Source: Pseudomonas fluorescens (GTDB taxonomy: Bacteria; Pseudomonadota; Gammaproteobacteria; Pseudomonadales; Pseudomonadaceae). From it: a stretch of 64,000 bases of DNA. Shown here in pieces: positions 17,340-26,759 of the stretch (its first letter is position 1; each line of letters starts with the position of its first letter). Location of the stretch: positions 1,860,001 to 1,924,000 of the forward strand of contig NZ_CP015225.1 in assembly GCF_001623525.1 (NCBI RefSeq), read 5' to 3'. Below the pieces are notes generated by a model, which was not told the DNA's origin, did no database searches, and was given only the letters and a program-made list of their open reading frames with translations. The position numbers and the translations under genes are program-made.

Positions 17340-18593
17340 TCAGGCGTTCTGGTTCCAGGGACGGTCTCCATGCTCGTCCTTGATGCGCGTCGGCAAGCCC
17401 ATCACATCCAACGCTTCAAGGAACGCCTCGGCCGGCAGCTCCTCGACGTTGACCATGCGCTGCACGTCCCACTCGCCACGGGCCACCAGCAAGGCTGCGG
17501 CCACGGGTGGCACACCTGCGGTATAGGAAATACCCTGGCTGTCGGTTTCGGCGTAGGCGTCTTCGTGGTCGGCCACGTTGTAGATGAACATCTCGCGCGG
17601 CTGGCCATCCTTGACGCCCTTGACCAGGTCGCCGATGCAGGTCTTGCCGGTGTAGCCCGGCGCCAGCGAACTCGGGTCAGGCAGCACGGCCTTGACCACT
17701 TTCAGCGGCACGACTTCCAGGCCTTCGGCGGTCTTGACCGGTTGCTCGGAGAGCAGGCCGAGGTTCCTCAGTACGGTGAACACGTTGATGTAGTGCTCGC
17801 CGAAGCTCATCCAGAAACGCACGTTGGGCACGTCGAGGTTCTTCGACAGCGAGTGCACTTCGTCGTGGCCGGTCAGGTACAGGTTCTGCGAGCCTACGAC
17901 CGGCAGGTCGTCGGTGCGCTTGACCTCGAACATGGTGTTGCTGGTCCACTGGCTGTCCTGCCAGCTCCACACCTGTCCGGTAAATTCGCGGAAATTGATT
18001 TCCGGGTCGAAATTGGTGGCGAAATATTTGCCATGGGAGCCGGCATTGACGTCGAGAATATCGATCGAATCAATGCGGTCGAAATGCTGTTGCTGCGCCA
18101 GTGCCGCATAGGCATTGACCACGCCCGGGTCGAAGCCCACGCCGAGAATGGCGGTGATGTTCTTTTCCTGGCACTCCTGGAGGTGGTTCCACTCGTAGTT
18201 ACCGTACCAGGGCGGCGTCTCGCAGACCTTGCCCGGTTCTTCGTGGATGGCGGTGTCCAGGTAGGCCACGCCGGTATCGATGCAGGCACGCAGCACCGAC
18301 ATGTTGAGAAAGGCAGAGCCGACGTTGATGACGATCTGCGACTCGGTTTCGCGAATCAGCGACTTGGTCGCTTCGACATCCAGAGCGTTCAGTGCAAAGG
18401 CCTTGATGTCGGCGGGTTGCTTGAGGCTACCCTTGGCCTTGACGCTGTCGATGATGGCCTGGCATTTGGAGATGTTGCGCGACGCGATAGCAATACGACC
18501 GAGTTCGTCGTTGTGCTGCGCGCACTTGTGGGCCACCACCTTGGCGACACCTCCTGCACCAATGATAAGTACGTTCTTCTTCAATTTCTTCAT
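17340..18593 (-). CDS. Carboxynorspermidine/carboxyspermidine dehydrogenase (saccharopine-dehydrogenase family)
   Basis: A 417-residue cytosolic enzyme. In this family it condenses aspartate-semialdehyde with a diamine (diaminopropane or putrescine) and reduces the Schiff base with NADPH, giving carboxynorspermidine or carboxyspermidine. The Rossmann motif NVLIIGAGGVAKVVAHKC is at the N-terminus. DTAIHEEPGKVCETPPW, NITAILGVGFDPGVVNAYAA and DVNAGSHGKYFATNFDPEIN are the conserved blocks. Length matches the family (~410). The ATG follows GGAAGGAGAA. It is the second gene after the decarboxylase, 16 bp apart, so both steps are co-transcribed. Which diamine is used cannot be read from sequence. 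Confidence 0.88.
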   Translation of the reverse strand: MKKLKKNVLIIGAGGVAKVVAHKCAQHNDELGRIAIASRNISKCQAIIDSVKAKGSLKQPADIKAFALNALDVEATKSLIRETESQIVINVGSAFLNMSVLRACIDTGVAYLDTAIHEEPGKVCETPPWYGNYEWNHLQECQEKNITAILGVGFDPGVVNAYAALAQQQHFDRIDSIDILDVNAGSHGKYFATNFDPEINFREFTGQVWSWQDSQWTSNTMFEVKRTDDLPVVGSQNLYLTGHDEVHSLSKNLDVPNVRFWMSFGEHYINVFTVLRNLGLLSEQPVKTAEGLEVVPLKVVKAVLPDPSSLAPGYTGKTCIGDLVKGVKDGQPREMFIYNVADHEDAYAETDSQGISYTAGVPPVAAALLVARGEWDVQRMVNVEELPAEAFLEALDVMGLPTRIKDEHGDRPWNQNA

Positions 18594-18609
18594 TTCTCCT
18601 TCCGCCAGC

Positions 18610-19707
18610 TCAAGACAGGCTGGACAGATAGTCGTCGTAAACAAACTCACGAACCACCTCGACGCTGCCGTCGAGCTGCTTCACTACGATGGACGGCATT
18701 TTCAGGCCGTTGAACCAGTTTTTCTTGACCATGGTGTAGCCCGCTGCGTCGATGAACGACAGCCGATCGCCGATGGACAGCGGACGATCGAATTGGTACT
18801 CGCCGAAAATGTCTCCGGCCAGGCAGGACTTGCCGCACACCATGTAGGTGTGTTCGCCCTCGCTCGGCGCCAGCTTGGCGTCCAGGCGATAGATCAGCAG
18901 ATCGAGCATGTGCGCCTCGATGGAGCTGTCCACCACGGCCAGGTGCTTGCCGTTGTAGAGCGTGTCGAGCACGGTAACTTCCAGCGACGCACTCTGAGTG
19001 ATCGCGGCCTCGCCCGGCTCCAGGTAGACCTGCACGCCATACTTCTGCGAGAAAGCCTTGAGCCGTGCGCAGAAGGCGTCCAGAGCGTAGCCCTCGCCAG
19101 TGAAGTGAATGCCGCCACCGAGGCTGACCCACTCGACCTTATGCAGCAAGTGACCAAAGCGCTCTTCGATAGTGCCCAGCATCTGGTCGAACAAACCGAA
19201 ATCGCCGTTCTCGCAGTTGTTGTGGAACATGAAGCCGGAGATATGCTCGATGACTTGCTCGATTTTCACCGGATCCCATTCGCCCAAACGGCTGAAGGGG
19301 CGCGCCGGGTCGGCCAGCAGGTAATCGGAGCTGCTCACTTGCGGATTGACCCGCAGGCCGCGGACCTTGCCGGCCGACGCCTCGGTGTAGCGCTGCAACT
19401 GGCCGATGGAGTTGAAGATGATCTTGTCGCAGTTGGCGAGCATCTCCTCGATCTCATCGTCGGCCCAGGCGACGCTGTAGGCGTGGGTCTCGCCAGCGAA
19501 CTTCTGCCGGCCGAGCTTGAGCTCATAGAGCGACGACGACGTGGTGCCGTCCATGTACTGCTGCATCAGGTCGAACACCGACCAGGTGGCGAAGCACTTG
19601 AGCGCCAGCAAGGCCTTGGCCCCGGACTGCTCACGCACATAGGCGATCTTCTGCATGTTCGCCAGCAGCTTTTGTTTGTCGATGAGGTAGTACGGCGTTT
19701 TGATCAT
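18610..19707 (-). CDS. nspC: Carboxynorspermidine/carboxyspermidine decarboxylase
   Basis: A 365-residue PLP enzyme of the alanine-racemase-fold decarboxylase group. It decarboxylates carboxynorspermidine or carboxyspermidine to the triamine. The PLP lysine is Lys37 in LLALKCFATWSVF. The catalytic cysteine lies in VCGKSCLAGDIFGEYQF near the C-terminus. The glycine-rich phosphate-binding segment is VSLGGGIHFTGEGYALD. The ATG at 19707 is preceded by CCGGAGGCC at good spacing, and the N-terminus MIKTPYYLIDKQKL fits the family. It is the first gene of a two-gene operon with the dehydrogenase; the pair gives an alternative spermidine or norspermidine route to SpeD/SpeE. Confidence 0.9.
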   Translation of the reverse strand: MIKTPYYLIDKQKLLANMQKIAYVREQSGAKALLALKCFATWSVFDLMQQYMDGTTSSSLYELKLGRQKFAGETHAYSVAWADDEIEEMLANCDKIIFNSIGQLQRYTEASAGKVRGLRVNPQVSSSDYLLADPARPFSRLGEWDPVKIEQVIEHISGFMFHNNCENGDFGLFDQMLGTIEERFGHLLHKVEWVSLGGGIHFTGEGYALDAFCARLKAFSQKYGVQVYLEPGEAAITQSASLEVTVLDTLYNGKHLAVVDSSIEAHMLDLLIYRLDAKLAPSEGEHTYMVCGKSCLAGDIFGEYQFDRPLSIGDRLSFIDAAGYTMVKKNWFNGLKMPSIVVKQLDGSVEVVREFVYDDYLSSLS

Positions 19708-19961
19708 TTTCGAGGCCTCCGGGCAAGGCGAGCCAAAAAAGGATGCGCATTGTGCCTTCACTGACTGCATATCGAAAGAGCGAAAAGCCCCGTTCACGCA
19801 ATCACCCTGATCCAGGCCCACGCTTTGCGATCACCGGACGTACCGACTGCCCAGGCGATGAAATGCTGGATGATCTGGTAAAGAAGGGGTCGCCGAAGAG
19901 GCGTCGATGCTCGAAATTGAGCCATCGCTGATAGACGGCAATGGGTAACAACCGTCGGTGT

Positions 19962-20897
19962 TCAGTGCTGATGCATCAGGCCATGCAGCACGCCGAACCT
20001 CAGGCCCGGCTCGGAAGCAATCATTTGCGAGATACCGAACACCTTGAATGCCGCCAGCATGATCGCCAGGCCACCGGGCAGGATGCCCAGGCGATGGCTT
20101 TGCAAGCCGGCCAGGCTGAGCTGGTCGACATGGCCGACTTCCAGCAACCGCAGCGACAGACGCAACAACCCACCGTAGGTAATGCCGCCTTGCCCAGCAT
20201 CGTTGAAACCATTGGCCTTGAGCACTTTGGCCAACATCCGCGCCGTACCGGAAGAACCGATTGCCTGCTGCCAGCCCTGGGCGCGATAACCCGCCGCGAC
20301 TTGTTCAAACTGCAGGACCGCCACCCGCTCAGCCTCCAACAGCGCCTGGGCGGTGATGCTTCCGCCCCGAAAGTAACGCGCACCAAAGGTGCCACTGCCG
20401 ATGGCGATGCTTTCCGTCAGCAGCGGTTGAGCGCCCTGCCCCAGAATAAGTTCGGTCGAGCCACCGCCGATGTCCACCACCAGCCGCGTGCGCTCGACAC
20501 CGGGCACGGTATGGGCAACACCGGCATACACCAGCCGGGCCTCTTCATGCCCGGACAGCACGTCGATCCGAAACCCCAGGTGCCGCTCGGCACTGGCCAG
20601 GAACAACTGGGCATTCGCCGCTTCGCGCACGGCACTGGTCGCCACCGCCCGCACCCTTGCGGCTTCAAAGCCACGCAGTTTCTTGCCAAATCGGGCGAGC
20701 GCCTGCCAGCCCCGATCCAGCGCCAGCTCATCCAACGCCCCGGCCTGCAGACCCTCGGCCAATCGGACCGGCTCACGCAGGGTTTTCACTTCCTGGATCA
20801 CCAGGCGTCGATTGCGCGTGACCGACTGGCCGATCATCAAGCGGAAGGCGTTAGAGCCCAAGTCAATGGCCGCGAACAGGGGGGCGTCGCCTTTCAT
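19962..20897 (-). CDS. Ppx/GppA family phosphatase
   Basis: A 311-residue member of the ASKHA exopolyphosphatase / pppGpp phosphatase family. Motifs: FAAIDLGSNAFRLMIGQ near the N-terminus, RAVATSAVREA, LSGHEEARLVYAGV, and the phosphate loop VVDIGGGSTELILG. At 311 residues it equals the two catalytic domains only; classical Ppx (~500 aa) carries a C-terminal HD-like part that is missing here. Short versions are common in Pseudomonas and may prefer pppGpp or short polyphosphate. The start ATG has a weak ribosome site. It is divergent from the Pit transporter across a 458-bp spacer. Confidence 0.87.
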   Translation of the reverse strand: MKGDAPLFAAIDLGSNAFRLMIGQSVTRNRRLVIQEVKTLREPVRLAEGLQAGALDELALDRGWQALARFGKKLRGFEAARVRAVATSAVREAANAQLFLASAERHLGFRIDVLSGHEEARLVYAGVAHTVPGVERTRLVVDIGGGSTELILGQGAQPLLTESIAIGSGTFGARYFRGGSITAQALLEAERVAVLQFEQVAAGYRAQGWQQAIGSSGTARMLAKVLKANGFNDAGQGGITYGGLLRLSLRLLEVGHVDQLSLAGLQSHRLGILPGGLAIMLAAFKVFGISQMIASEPGLRFGVLHGLMHQH

Positions 20898-21355
20898 AGC
20901 GGTGTTCCTTGCTTCATCAGCCAGCAGGCACAGGCGCTGCCGGACTTCCTACGATGGTTTGCGAAGATCCTGCCATAGCTTCGATGACACCTGGATGACA
21001 CACCTTGCACGTTGCCATGCAAGCAGACGCTTGTTGGGGAAACTCCGGGCGCCCCCTGCGCGGTCGTGCGTAATCGATAAAACCCAATCGTGCCGACATC
21101 CACTTGGGAAAAACGTTTTAGCCAGGGGAAAGCGCGTGAAGCACAGATGACCGTCACCGCCATGTAACAAAATGCAACTAGCGTGGATGAAGCGGTGCGA
21201 TTGCCGGCCATCGAACTGCCACAGCGGGACGACAAGAAGATGCTTGCGCAGTCCGAAGCCACCGACGCGTATCGTGCCCCGGGACTTTCACAGCCCGCCA
21301 GGGATGCCCGGCACCGAGCCTTACAACCCCACTGCTCACCGAATCGGATTTCATC
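20898..21355. other. 458-bp intergenic region between ppx-like and pit-like genes
   Basis: No credible coding sequence was seen on either strand. It must hold the divergent promoters of the phosphatase and the transporter. The only notable element is a Pho-box-like repeat listed separately. Confidence 0.6.
21151..21168 (+). promoter_or_regulatory. Weak Pho-box-like direct repeat
   Basis: CCGTCAC and ATGTAAC are spaced 11 bp start to start, the spacing of PhoB half-sites (CTGTCAT). The first matches five of seven bases, the second fewer. It lies about 190 bp before the Pit transporter. Offered only because the flanking genes handle phosphate. Confidence 0.22.
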
Positions 21356-22975
21356 ATGACAAACCAGACCCTGGTCATGGACTCATCGAGTTCCATCGCC
21401 CCCAGTTCAAGACCGCAGCTCAACCGCAAACCGAGTGTAATCACCCTGGTGGTGTTTTTCGCCGTGCTGGGCTGCGGTTTGCTGTTTACCGCCTACAGCC
21501 TGATGCACGACATGAACGAACTGGGCACCGTGGTGACCACCTGGACACCGTTCCTGCTGTTGGGCGTGGCGCTGCTGATTGCCCTTGGCTTCGAATTCGT
21601 CAACGGTTTCCACGACACCGCCAACGCCGTGGCCACCGTCATTTATACCAACTCCATGGCGCCGAACTTCGCCGTGGCCTGGTCGGGCTTCTTCAACTTC
21701 CTCGGGGTGCTGCTCTCCAGCGGCGCCGTGGCCTTCGGCATCATCGCCCTGCTGCCGGTGGAGCTGATCCTGCAAGTCGGTTCCTCTGCCGGCTTCGCCA
21801 TGATCTTCGCCCTGCTGATCGCCGCCATCCTGTGGAACCTGGGCACCTGGTGGCTGGGCTTGCCGGCGTCGTCGTCCCACACGCTGATCGGCTCGATCAT
21901 CGGCGTGGGTGTCGCCAATGCCCTGATGCACGGGCGTGACGGCACCAGCGGTGTGGACTGGGCCCAGGCGACCAAGATTGGCTATGCGTTGCTGCTGTCG
22001 CCGCTGGTGGGTTTCGGTTGCGCTGCGTTGCTGCTGCTGGCGCTGCGGGCCTTCGTCAAGAACCGCTCGCTGTACAAGGCCCCGGAAGGCAATACTCCGC
22101 CGCCCTGGTGGATACGCGGCATGCTGATCCTGACCTGCACCGGCGTGTCATTCGCCCACGGCTCCAACGACGGTCAGAAAGGCATGGGCCTGATCATGCT
22201 GATTCTGGTCGGCACCCTGCCGATGGCGTATGCGCTGAACCGCACCATGCCGGCCGACCAGGCACTGCAATTCGCCGCCGTGGCACAAGTCACCCAGCAA
22301 GCCCTGGTCAAGCACTCGCCGCTGCCGGCCCCGGAAAATCCGCGAGCGATCCTTTCCACCTACGTGGGCAGCAAGGAGGCGACGCCGCAATTGGTTCCGG
22401 CCCTGGCTGCGATGACCGGCAGCATTGGCGCCGAGGTCAAGGGTTACGGCTCGCTGGCCAGGGTCCCCGCCGAAGCCGTGGGCAACGTGCGCAACGACAT
22501 GTACCTGACCAGCGAAACCATTCGCCTGATGGACAAGAACAAGGTCGGCAACTTCGACGCCGACACCAGCGCCCAGCTGCAATTGTTCAAACAGCAGATC
22601 GACAATTCCACGCGGTTCATTCCACTGTGGGTGAAAATCGCCGTGGCCATCGCCCTCGGCCTGGGCACCATGGTCGGCTGGAAGCGCATCGTGGTGACGG
22701 TGGGTGAGAAAATCGGCAAGTCCCACCTGACCTACGCCCAAGGTGCCTCGGCCGAAACCGTCGCCATGCTGACCATCGGCGCCGCCGACATGTTCGGTTT
22801 GCCGGTGTCCACGACCCATGTGTTGTCCTCCGGCGTGGCCGGCACCATGGTCGCCAACGGCTCGGGCTTGCAGATGCGCACCATCCGCAACCTGGTGATG
22901 GCCTGGGTACTGACGCTGCCTGCTGCCATCCTCCTTTCCGGCAGCCTCTACTGGTTGTTCACCAAGCTGTTCTGA
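21356..22975 (+). CDS. Pit-family inorganic phosphate transporter
   Basis: A 539-residue inner-membrane phosphate:H+ symporter of the PiT/PHO4 family. It has roughly 10-12 membrane segments. The duplicated family signature appears as GFEFVNGFHDTANAVATVIY in the N-terminal half and SFAHGSNDGQKGMGLIML in the middle, with a later PVSTTHVLSSGVAGTMVANG block. A soluble insert (~310-410) separates the halves. Pit carriers move metal-phosphate complexes with low affinity and are usually expressed when phosphate is plentiful. It is a single gene with REP elements downstream. Confidence 0.93.
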   Translation: MTNQTLVMDSSSSIAPSSRPQLNRKPSVITLVVFFAVLGCGLLFTAYSLMHDMNELGTVVTTWTPFLLLGVALLIALGFEFVNGFHDTANAVATVIYTNSMAPNFAVAWSGFFNFLGVLLSSGAVAFGIIALLPVELILQVGSSAGFAMIFALLIAAILWNLGTWWLGLPASSSHTLIGSIIGVGVANALMHGRDGTSGVDWAQATKIGYALLLSPLVGFGCAALLLLALRAFVKNRSLYKAPEGNTPPPWWIRGMLILTCTGVSFAHGSNDGQKGMGLIMLILVGTLPMAYALNRTMPADQALQFAAVAQVTQQALVKHSPLPAPENPRAILSTYVGSKEATPQLVPALAAMTGSIGAEVKGYGSLARVPAEAVGNVRNDMYLTSETIRLMDKNKVGNFDADTSAQLQLFKQQIDNSTRFIPLWVKIAVAIALGLGTMVGWKRIVVTVGEKIGKSHLTYAQGASAETVAMLTIGAADMFGLPVSTTHVLSSGVAGTMVANGSGLQMRTIRNLVMAWVLTLPAAILLSGSLYWLFTKLF

Positions 22976-23342
22976 CCTCTCATTCGCCGAGGCCTCACCC
23001 GACGAGGCCCCGGTTCTCCCGCCCGCCTCACCCCCCCTGTGGGAGCGAGCTTGCTCGCGATAGCGTCAACCCAGACAACCCAGAACCTGTGGCGAGGGAG
23101 CTTGCTCCCGCTCGGCTGCGCAGCAGTCGCAAAACCAGACAATGCGGTTTGCCTGTCAGCATGCTGGGGCCTGCTGCGCAGGCCAGCGGGAGCAAGCTCC
23201 CTCGCCACGGGGGAATGAGTGAGTTCAAGGCCAGAAACGGTTAATATCGCTCTCCTTCGTCTACCCTCACAGAGCGGCGTACCGCCATCCCCGTGGGCGT
23301 GATGCTTCACCATTCCTTGCCTTCATGTACCGGAGATCCTCC
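22976..23342. other. 367-bp intergenic region after pit
   Basis: It contains one isolated REP and one REPIN pair (listed separately), then a short AT-richer stretch with the promoter of the solute-binding-protein gene. No gene was seen. Confidence 0.7.
23038..23212. repeat. REP element plus REPIN pair
   Basis: A REP palindrome (TGTGGGAGCGAGCTTGCTCG, from 23038) is followed by two longer REP copies in opposite orientation at ~23089-23131 and ~23170-23212. Both carry GCGAGGGAGCTTGCTCCCGC or its complement plus a CTGCGCAGCAG extension. They can pair over ~35 bases into one long hairpin, the REPIN arrangement typical of P. fluorescens. Confidence 0.88.
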
Positions 23343-24194
23343 ATGCTCAAGCGTTCCCTGGCATTGGCCGTCGGCGTTGCCCTGTCTTTTAGCAGCCTGC
23401 TGACCCAGGCCGCTGACACCTTGAAAGTCAGTGCGATTCCCGATGAGGCCCCGACCGAGCTGCTGCGCAAGTTCAAGCCGCTGGGTGCCTATCTGGAACA
23501 GCAAACCGGCATGAAAGTCGAGTTCGTACCCGTCAGCGACTACCCCGCCGTGGTCGAAGCGCTGGCCACCGACCGCATCGACATGGCCTGGCTGGGCGGC
23601 TTCACCTTCGTGCAGGCACGCCTGAAAACCGGCAATGCCATTCCCCTGGTACAGCGCGAACAGGACGCCCAGTTCACCAGTAAATTCATCACCGCCGATC
23701 CGGCCGTCAAATCCCTCGCCGACCTCAAGGGCAAGACCTTTGCCTTCGGTTCGGTGTCGTCGACGTCCGGTAGCCTAATGCCGCGCTATTTCATGCTCAA
23801 GGACGGCATCAAGCCTGAAAGCTACTTCAGTCGCGTGGGCTACTCGGGCGCCCATGACGCCACCGTCGCCTGGGTCCAGGCCGGCAAGGTGGACGCTGGC
23901 GTGCTGAACGCCAGTGTCTGGGAAAAACTGGTCGCTGCCGGCAAGGTCGACACGACCAAGGTCAAGGTCTTCGCCACCACCCCTGCCTACTTCGACTACA
24001 ACTGGACGGTGCGCGGTACCCTCGACCCAGCGTTGGCGGCCAAGATAAAGGCAGCCTTCCTGGCACTCGATCCGGCCAACCCGAAGGACAAGGAAATCCT
24101 CGATCTGCAAGCCGCCAGTCGCTTCATCGAAACCAAGCCTGAGAACTACAAGGGCATCGAGGAAGCCGCACGCGCCGCCGAACTGCTCAAATGA
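23343..24194 (+). CDS. Phosphonate/selenate-type ABC transporter, solute-binding protein
   Basis: A 283-residue periplasmic binding protein of the PhnD family (PF12974). Residues 1-23 are a signal peptide ending LLTQA-AD. Family blocks: [60 protein letters not shown] and [20 protein letters not shown]. PhnD relatives bind phosphonates or phosphite, and a close Pseudomonas group is annotated as putative selenate binding. Sequence alone does not settle the ligand, and no C-P lyase gene is in the window. The ATG at 23343 is used because it begins the signal peptide. It overlaps the ATPase gene by 4 bp. Confidence 0.88.
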   Translation: MLKRSLALAVGVALSFSSLLTQAADTLKVSAIPDEAPTELLRKFKPLGAYLEQQTGMKVEFVPVSDYPAVVEALATDRIDMAWLGGFTFVQARLKTGNAIPLVQREQDAQFTSKFITADPAVKSLADLKGKTFAFGSVSSTSGSLMPRYFMLKDGIKPESYFSRVGYSGAHDATVAWVQAGKVDAGVLNASVWEKLVAAGKVDTTKVKVFATTPAYFDYNWTVRGTLDPALAAKIKAAFLALDPANPKDKEILDLQAASRFIETKPENYKGIEEAARAAELLK

Positions 24195-24988
24195 CCCTGC
24201 AACTGACCCAGGTCAGCGTTACCCATGCCAACGGCGTCCAGGCGCTGCGGGGCATTGACCTGCACATCGGCGCCGGTGAGCAGGTCGCCATCATCGGTCC
24301 ATCGGGCGCGGGCAAGTCGAGCCTGCTCAACCTGCTGGCCACCGCCCTGCGCCCGGGTAACGGCGAGCTGCAGTTGCTCGGCGAACGCGCCTGGCAGTTG
24401 TCTGCACGCCAGCGTCAACGCCTGCGCGCACGCATCGGCCTGATCCACCAATCGCCCCCTCTGCCGCCGCGCCAACGTGTGGTGACGGCGGTCCTGGCCG
24501 GAAAGCTCGGCCAGTGGGGCGTCGGCAAAAGCCTGTTGAACCTGTTGCACCCGCTGGATATTCCAGGTGCCAGGGCGGCATTGGCCCAGTTGGACCTGGG
24601 CGACAAACTGTTCGCCCAATGCCAGCAGCTGTCCGGCGGCCAACTGCAACGCGTGGGCATTGCCCGGGTGTTGTACCAGGCGCCAGAGGTGCTGCTGGCC
24701 GACGAACCGGTTTCGGCCATGGACCCGGTATTGGCCGAGCACACGCTTTCGGTGCTTTGCCGCCACGCCCGGGAACACAACGTCACCCTGGTCGCCAGCC
24801 TGCATGCGGTGGAGCTGGCCTTGGCGCACTTTTCCCGGGTCATCGGCCTGCGGGACGGGCAGATCCTGTTCGACCTGCCAACCGAGGCGGTCGACCGTCC
24901 GTTGCTCGACACGCTCTACGCCAACGAACAGCTACAGTCTTCGCCAACACCCCCCTCTTCCTTGAGCGTGCAGATCCCCCGATGCTGA
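24191..24988 (+). CDS. Phosphonate/selenate-type ABC transporter, ATPase
   Basis: A 265-residue ABC ATPase of the PhnC type. It carries Walker [12 protein letters not shown] (~37-47), the Q-loop in [16 protein letters not shown], the signature [14 protein letters not shown], Walker [15 protein letters not shown] and the switch His in [11 protein letters not shown]. It energises the importer formed with the two permeases downstream. It starts in the ATGA shared with the binding-protein stop, and its last 7 bp overlap the first permease, so all four genes look translationally coupled. Confidence 0.92.
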   Translation: MTLQLTQVSVTHANGVQALRGIDLHIGAGEQVAIIGPSGAGKSSLLNLLATALRPGNGELQLLGERAWQLSARQRQRLRARIGLIHQSPPLPPRQRVVTAVLAGKLGQWGVGKSLLNLLHPLDIPGARAALAQLDLGDKLFAQCQQLSGGQLQRVGIARVLYQAPEVLLADEPVSAMDPVLAEHTLSVLCRHAREHNVTLVASLHAVELALAHFSRVIGLRDGQILFDLPTEAVDRPLLDTLYANEQLQSSPTPPSSLSVQIPRC

Positions 24989-25809
24989 CACGCGATACCC
25001 GAGACCCCGCCACCCGCCCGCGCCTGCTGCTCAGTCTGCTGGCCCTCGTGTTGCTGTGGCCGGGCATCCAATTCAGCGAACTGGACCTCGGCGTGCTGCT
25101 CAAGAGCGACAGCCAGAGCGAAATGGGCCGGTTCGTAGCAGCGTTCTGGCCGCCCGCCCATGGCGACGAATTTGTCGAACTGCTGTGGCAGGCCACCTTG
25201 CAGACGCTGGCGATCGCCACGGCCGGCATGGCCTTGGCGCTGCTGTTGGCGGTGCCCGCGAGCCTGCTGGCCAGCCGCGCCTTGTCGCTGTCGGCGGCCT
25301 CCCGTGCCGGGCACCCGGGGTATTGGGGCCAACTGCTGCGCTGGCCTGTGCGCGGCCTGCTGATCTTCCTGCGCAGCGTCCCGGAAATCGTCTGGGCCTT
25401 GCTCTTCGTCCGTGCTGTCGGCCTCGGTCCCACGGCCGGCGTACTGGCGATCGCCATTACCTACAGCGGCATGCTGGGCAAGGTCTACGCGGAAATCTAC
25501 GAGTCGGTCGACCAGCGTCCGGCCCATGCGCTCTTGCAATCTGGCAGCAGCCGGCTCGCCGCTTTCAGCTACGGGATCCTGCCCAATGTCGCGGCGGAAC
25601 TGTTGTCGTACACGGTGTATCGCTGGGAATGCGCCATCCGCGCCTCGGTAGTGATGGGCTTCGTCGGTGCCGGAGGGCTGGGCCAGCAAATGGACCTGTC
25701 ACTGCGAATGTTCGCCGGCGGTGAAGTCGCCAGCCTGCTGCTGACGTTCCTGGTGCTGGTGCTGCTCGCCGATCAACTCAGCCGCCTGCTGCGCTGGAGG
25801 TTGGCATGA
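24982..25809 (+). CDS. Phosphonate/selenate-type ABC transporter, permease 1
   Basis: A 275-residue PhnE-type inner-membrane permease with about six membrane helices. The EAA-like loop is [20 protein letters not shown], followed by [41 protein letters not shown]. The ATG at 24982 overlaps the ATPase end by 7 bp; a much longer in-frame extension upstream would lie wholly inside the ATPase gene and is rejected. It pairs with the second permease as a heterodimer, since both have different sequences and complete loops. Confidence 0.9.
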   Translation: MLTRDTRDPATRPRLLLSLLALVLLWPGIQFSELDLGVLLKSDSQSEMGRFVAAFWPPAHGDEFVELLWQATLQTLAIATAGMALALLLAVPASLLASRALSLSAASRAGHPGYWGQLLRWPVRGLLIFLRSVPEIVWALLFVRAVGLGPTAGVLAIAITYSGMLGKVYAEIYESVDQRPAHALLQSGSSRLAAFSYGILPNVAAELLSYTVYRWECAIRASVVMGFVGAGGLGQQMDLSLRMFAGGEVASLLLTFLVLVLLADQLSRLLRWRLA

Positions 25810-26573
25810 ATCGCCTGATCAACGCGGTCATTGTCCTGGGCATCGTTGCGGCAGTCATTGCCTCGTTCGTCTACCTGGGCATCGACTTGGGCGAACTCAG
25901 CGACAGCGGCAACCTGCACCAGATGGGCGCTTATGCGCAGCGCTTTCTCAGCCCGGACCTGAGCCTGGGCCACCTGAAAGCCATCGGTCACGGTGCCTTG
26001 GAAACCCTGGCCATGTCCGCCCTCGGCACCCTGCTCGCGGCGGTGTTCGGCCTGCTATTGGCCCTGCCTGCGGCCGGGCGCTTCGGCTGGCCCCTGCAGA
26101 GTGCTTCGCGGCTGGTGCTCAATGCCTTGCGCGCGGTTCCGGAACTGGTGTGGGCGGCGCTGATGGTCCTGGCCGCCGGGCTCGGCCCCAATGCCGGCAC
26201 CCTGGCCTTGGCCCTGCACACCACCGGCGTGCTCGGCCGGCTGTTCGCCGAAGCCCTGGAAAATACCCCTTCGGAACCTGCCGACGCCATCCGCCTGCAA
26301 GGTGGCAATGCGGTATTGGCGTTCTGCTACGGCACACTGCCCAACCTCTTGCCCCAGCTACTGGCGTATGTCCTGTACCGCTGGGAAAACAATATCCGCA
26401 TGGCCAGCGTGCTCGGCTTCGTCGGTGCCGGGGGCCTGGGGCAAATGCTCTACGTCAGCCTCAGCCTGTTCCAGGAGGCCCAAGGCAGTACGGTGATTCT
26501 GGCGATGCTGTTGCTGGTTCTGGCGGTCGATACGTTGAGCGGTTGGAGTCGCCAGCGTTGGGTAAAGGCTTGA
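25806..26573 (+). CDS. Phosphonate/selenate-type ABC transporter, permease 2
   Basis: A 255-residue PhnE-type permease, the partner of the preceding gene. Helices are visible from residue ~5 (LINAVIVLGIVAAVIASFVY). The coupling loop is LFAEALENTPSEPADAIRLQ, then [39 protein letters not shown]. It begins in the ATGA overlap with permease 1 and closes the operon. Confidence 0.9.
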   Translation: MNRLINAVIVLGIVAAVIASFVYLGIDLGELSDSGNLHQMGAYAQRFLSPDLSLGHLKAIGHGALETLAMSALGTLLAAVFGLLLALPAAGRFGWPLQSASRLVLNALRAVPELVWAALMVLAAGLGPNAGTLALALHTTGVLGRLFAEALENTPSEPADAIRLQGGNAVLAFCYGTLPNLLPQLLAYVLYRWENNIRMASVLGFVGAGGLGQMLYVSLSLFQEAQGSTVILAMLLLVLAVDTLSGWSRQRWVKA

Positions 26574-26601
26574 TGGCTGTGCACAACGACGAATATGGAA
26601 T

Positions 26602-26637
26602 TGGTCATAAAGACCAAGAATCAGGTCTTTATGACCA
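26602..26637. promoter_or_regulatory. Double palindrome upstream of the SDR gene
   Basis: A perfect 14-bp inverted repeat (TGGTCATAAAGACC / GGTCTTTATGACCA) is separated by 8 bp. Each arm is itself a palindrome of the form TGGTC-N5-GACC(A), the left one extending to TTGGTC-N5-GACCAA. This resembles two adjacent operators of the GntR/FadR type (TGGTnnnnACCA). No T-run follows, so termination of the ABC operon is less likely. It is 123 bp before the SDR start. Confidence 0.5.
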
Positions 26638-26759
26638 CGACGCATCCGAGTCAAAATAACCCAACAAACACCAACCCATTGACTGGCAAGGCATTATTAA
26701 TTGGCACACTTCCTGATCAGGTCTTCTGCCCCTTTTGGCGAACCTAGGAAGAAAGCCAC

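Noticed and set aside
16546..17383. Long open frames on both strands (100-220 codons) through the repeat block
   Set aside because: They repeat with the 133-bp unit, are rich in Arg/Ser/Gly from the palindromes and have no ribosome sites; treated as non-coding.
19708..19961. Possible gene remnant between nspC and the Ppx-like gene
   Set aside because: Short frames only, with no recognisable protein motif; left as intergenic.
24514..24981. 156-residue N-terminal extension of the first ABC permease
   Set aside because: It lies entirely inside the ATPase gene; the ATG at 24982 fits permease length.
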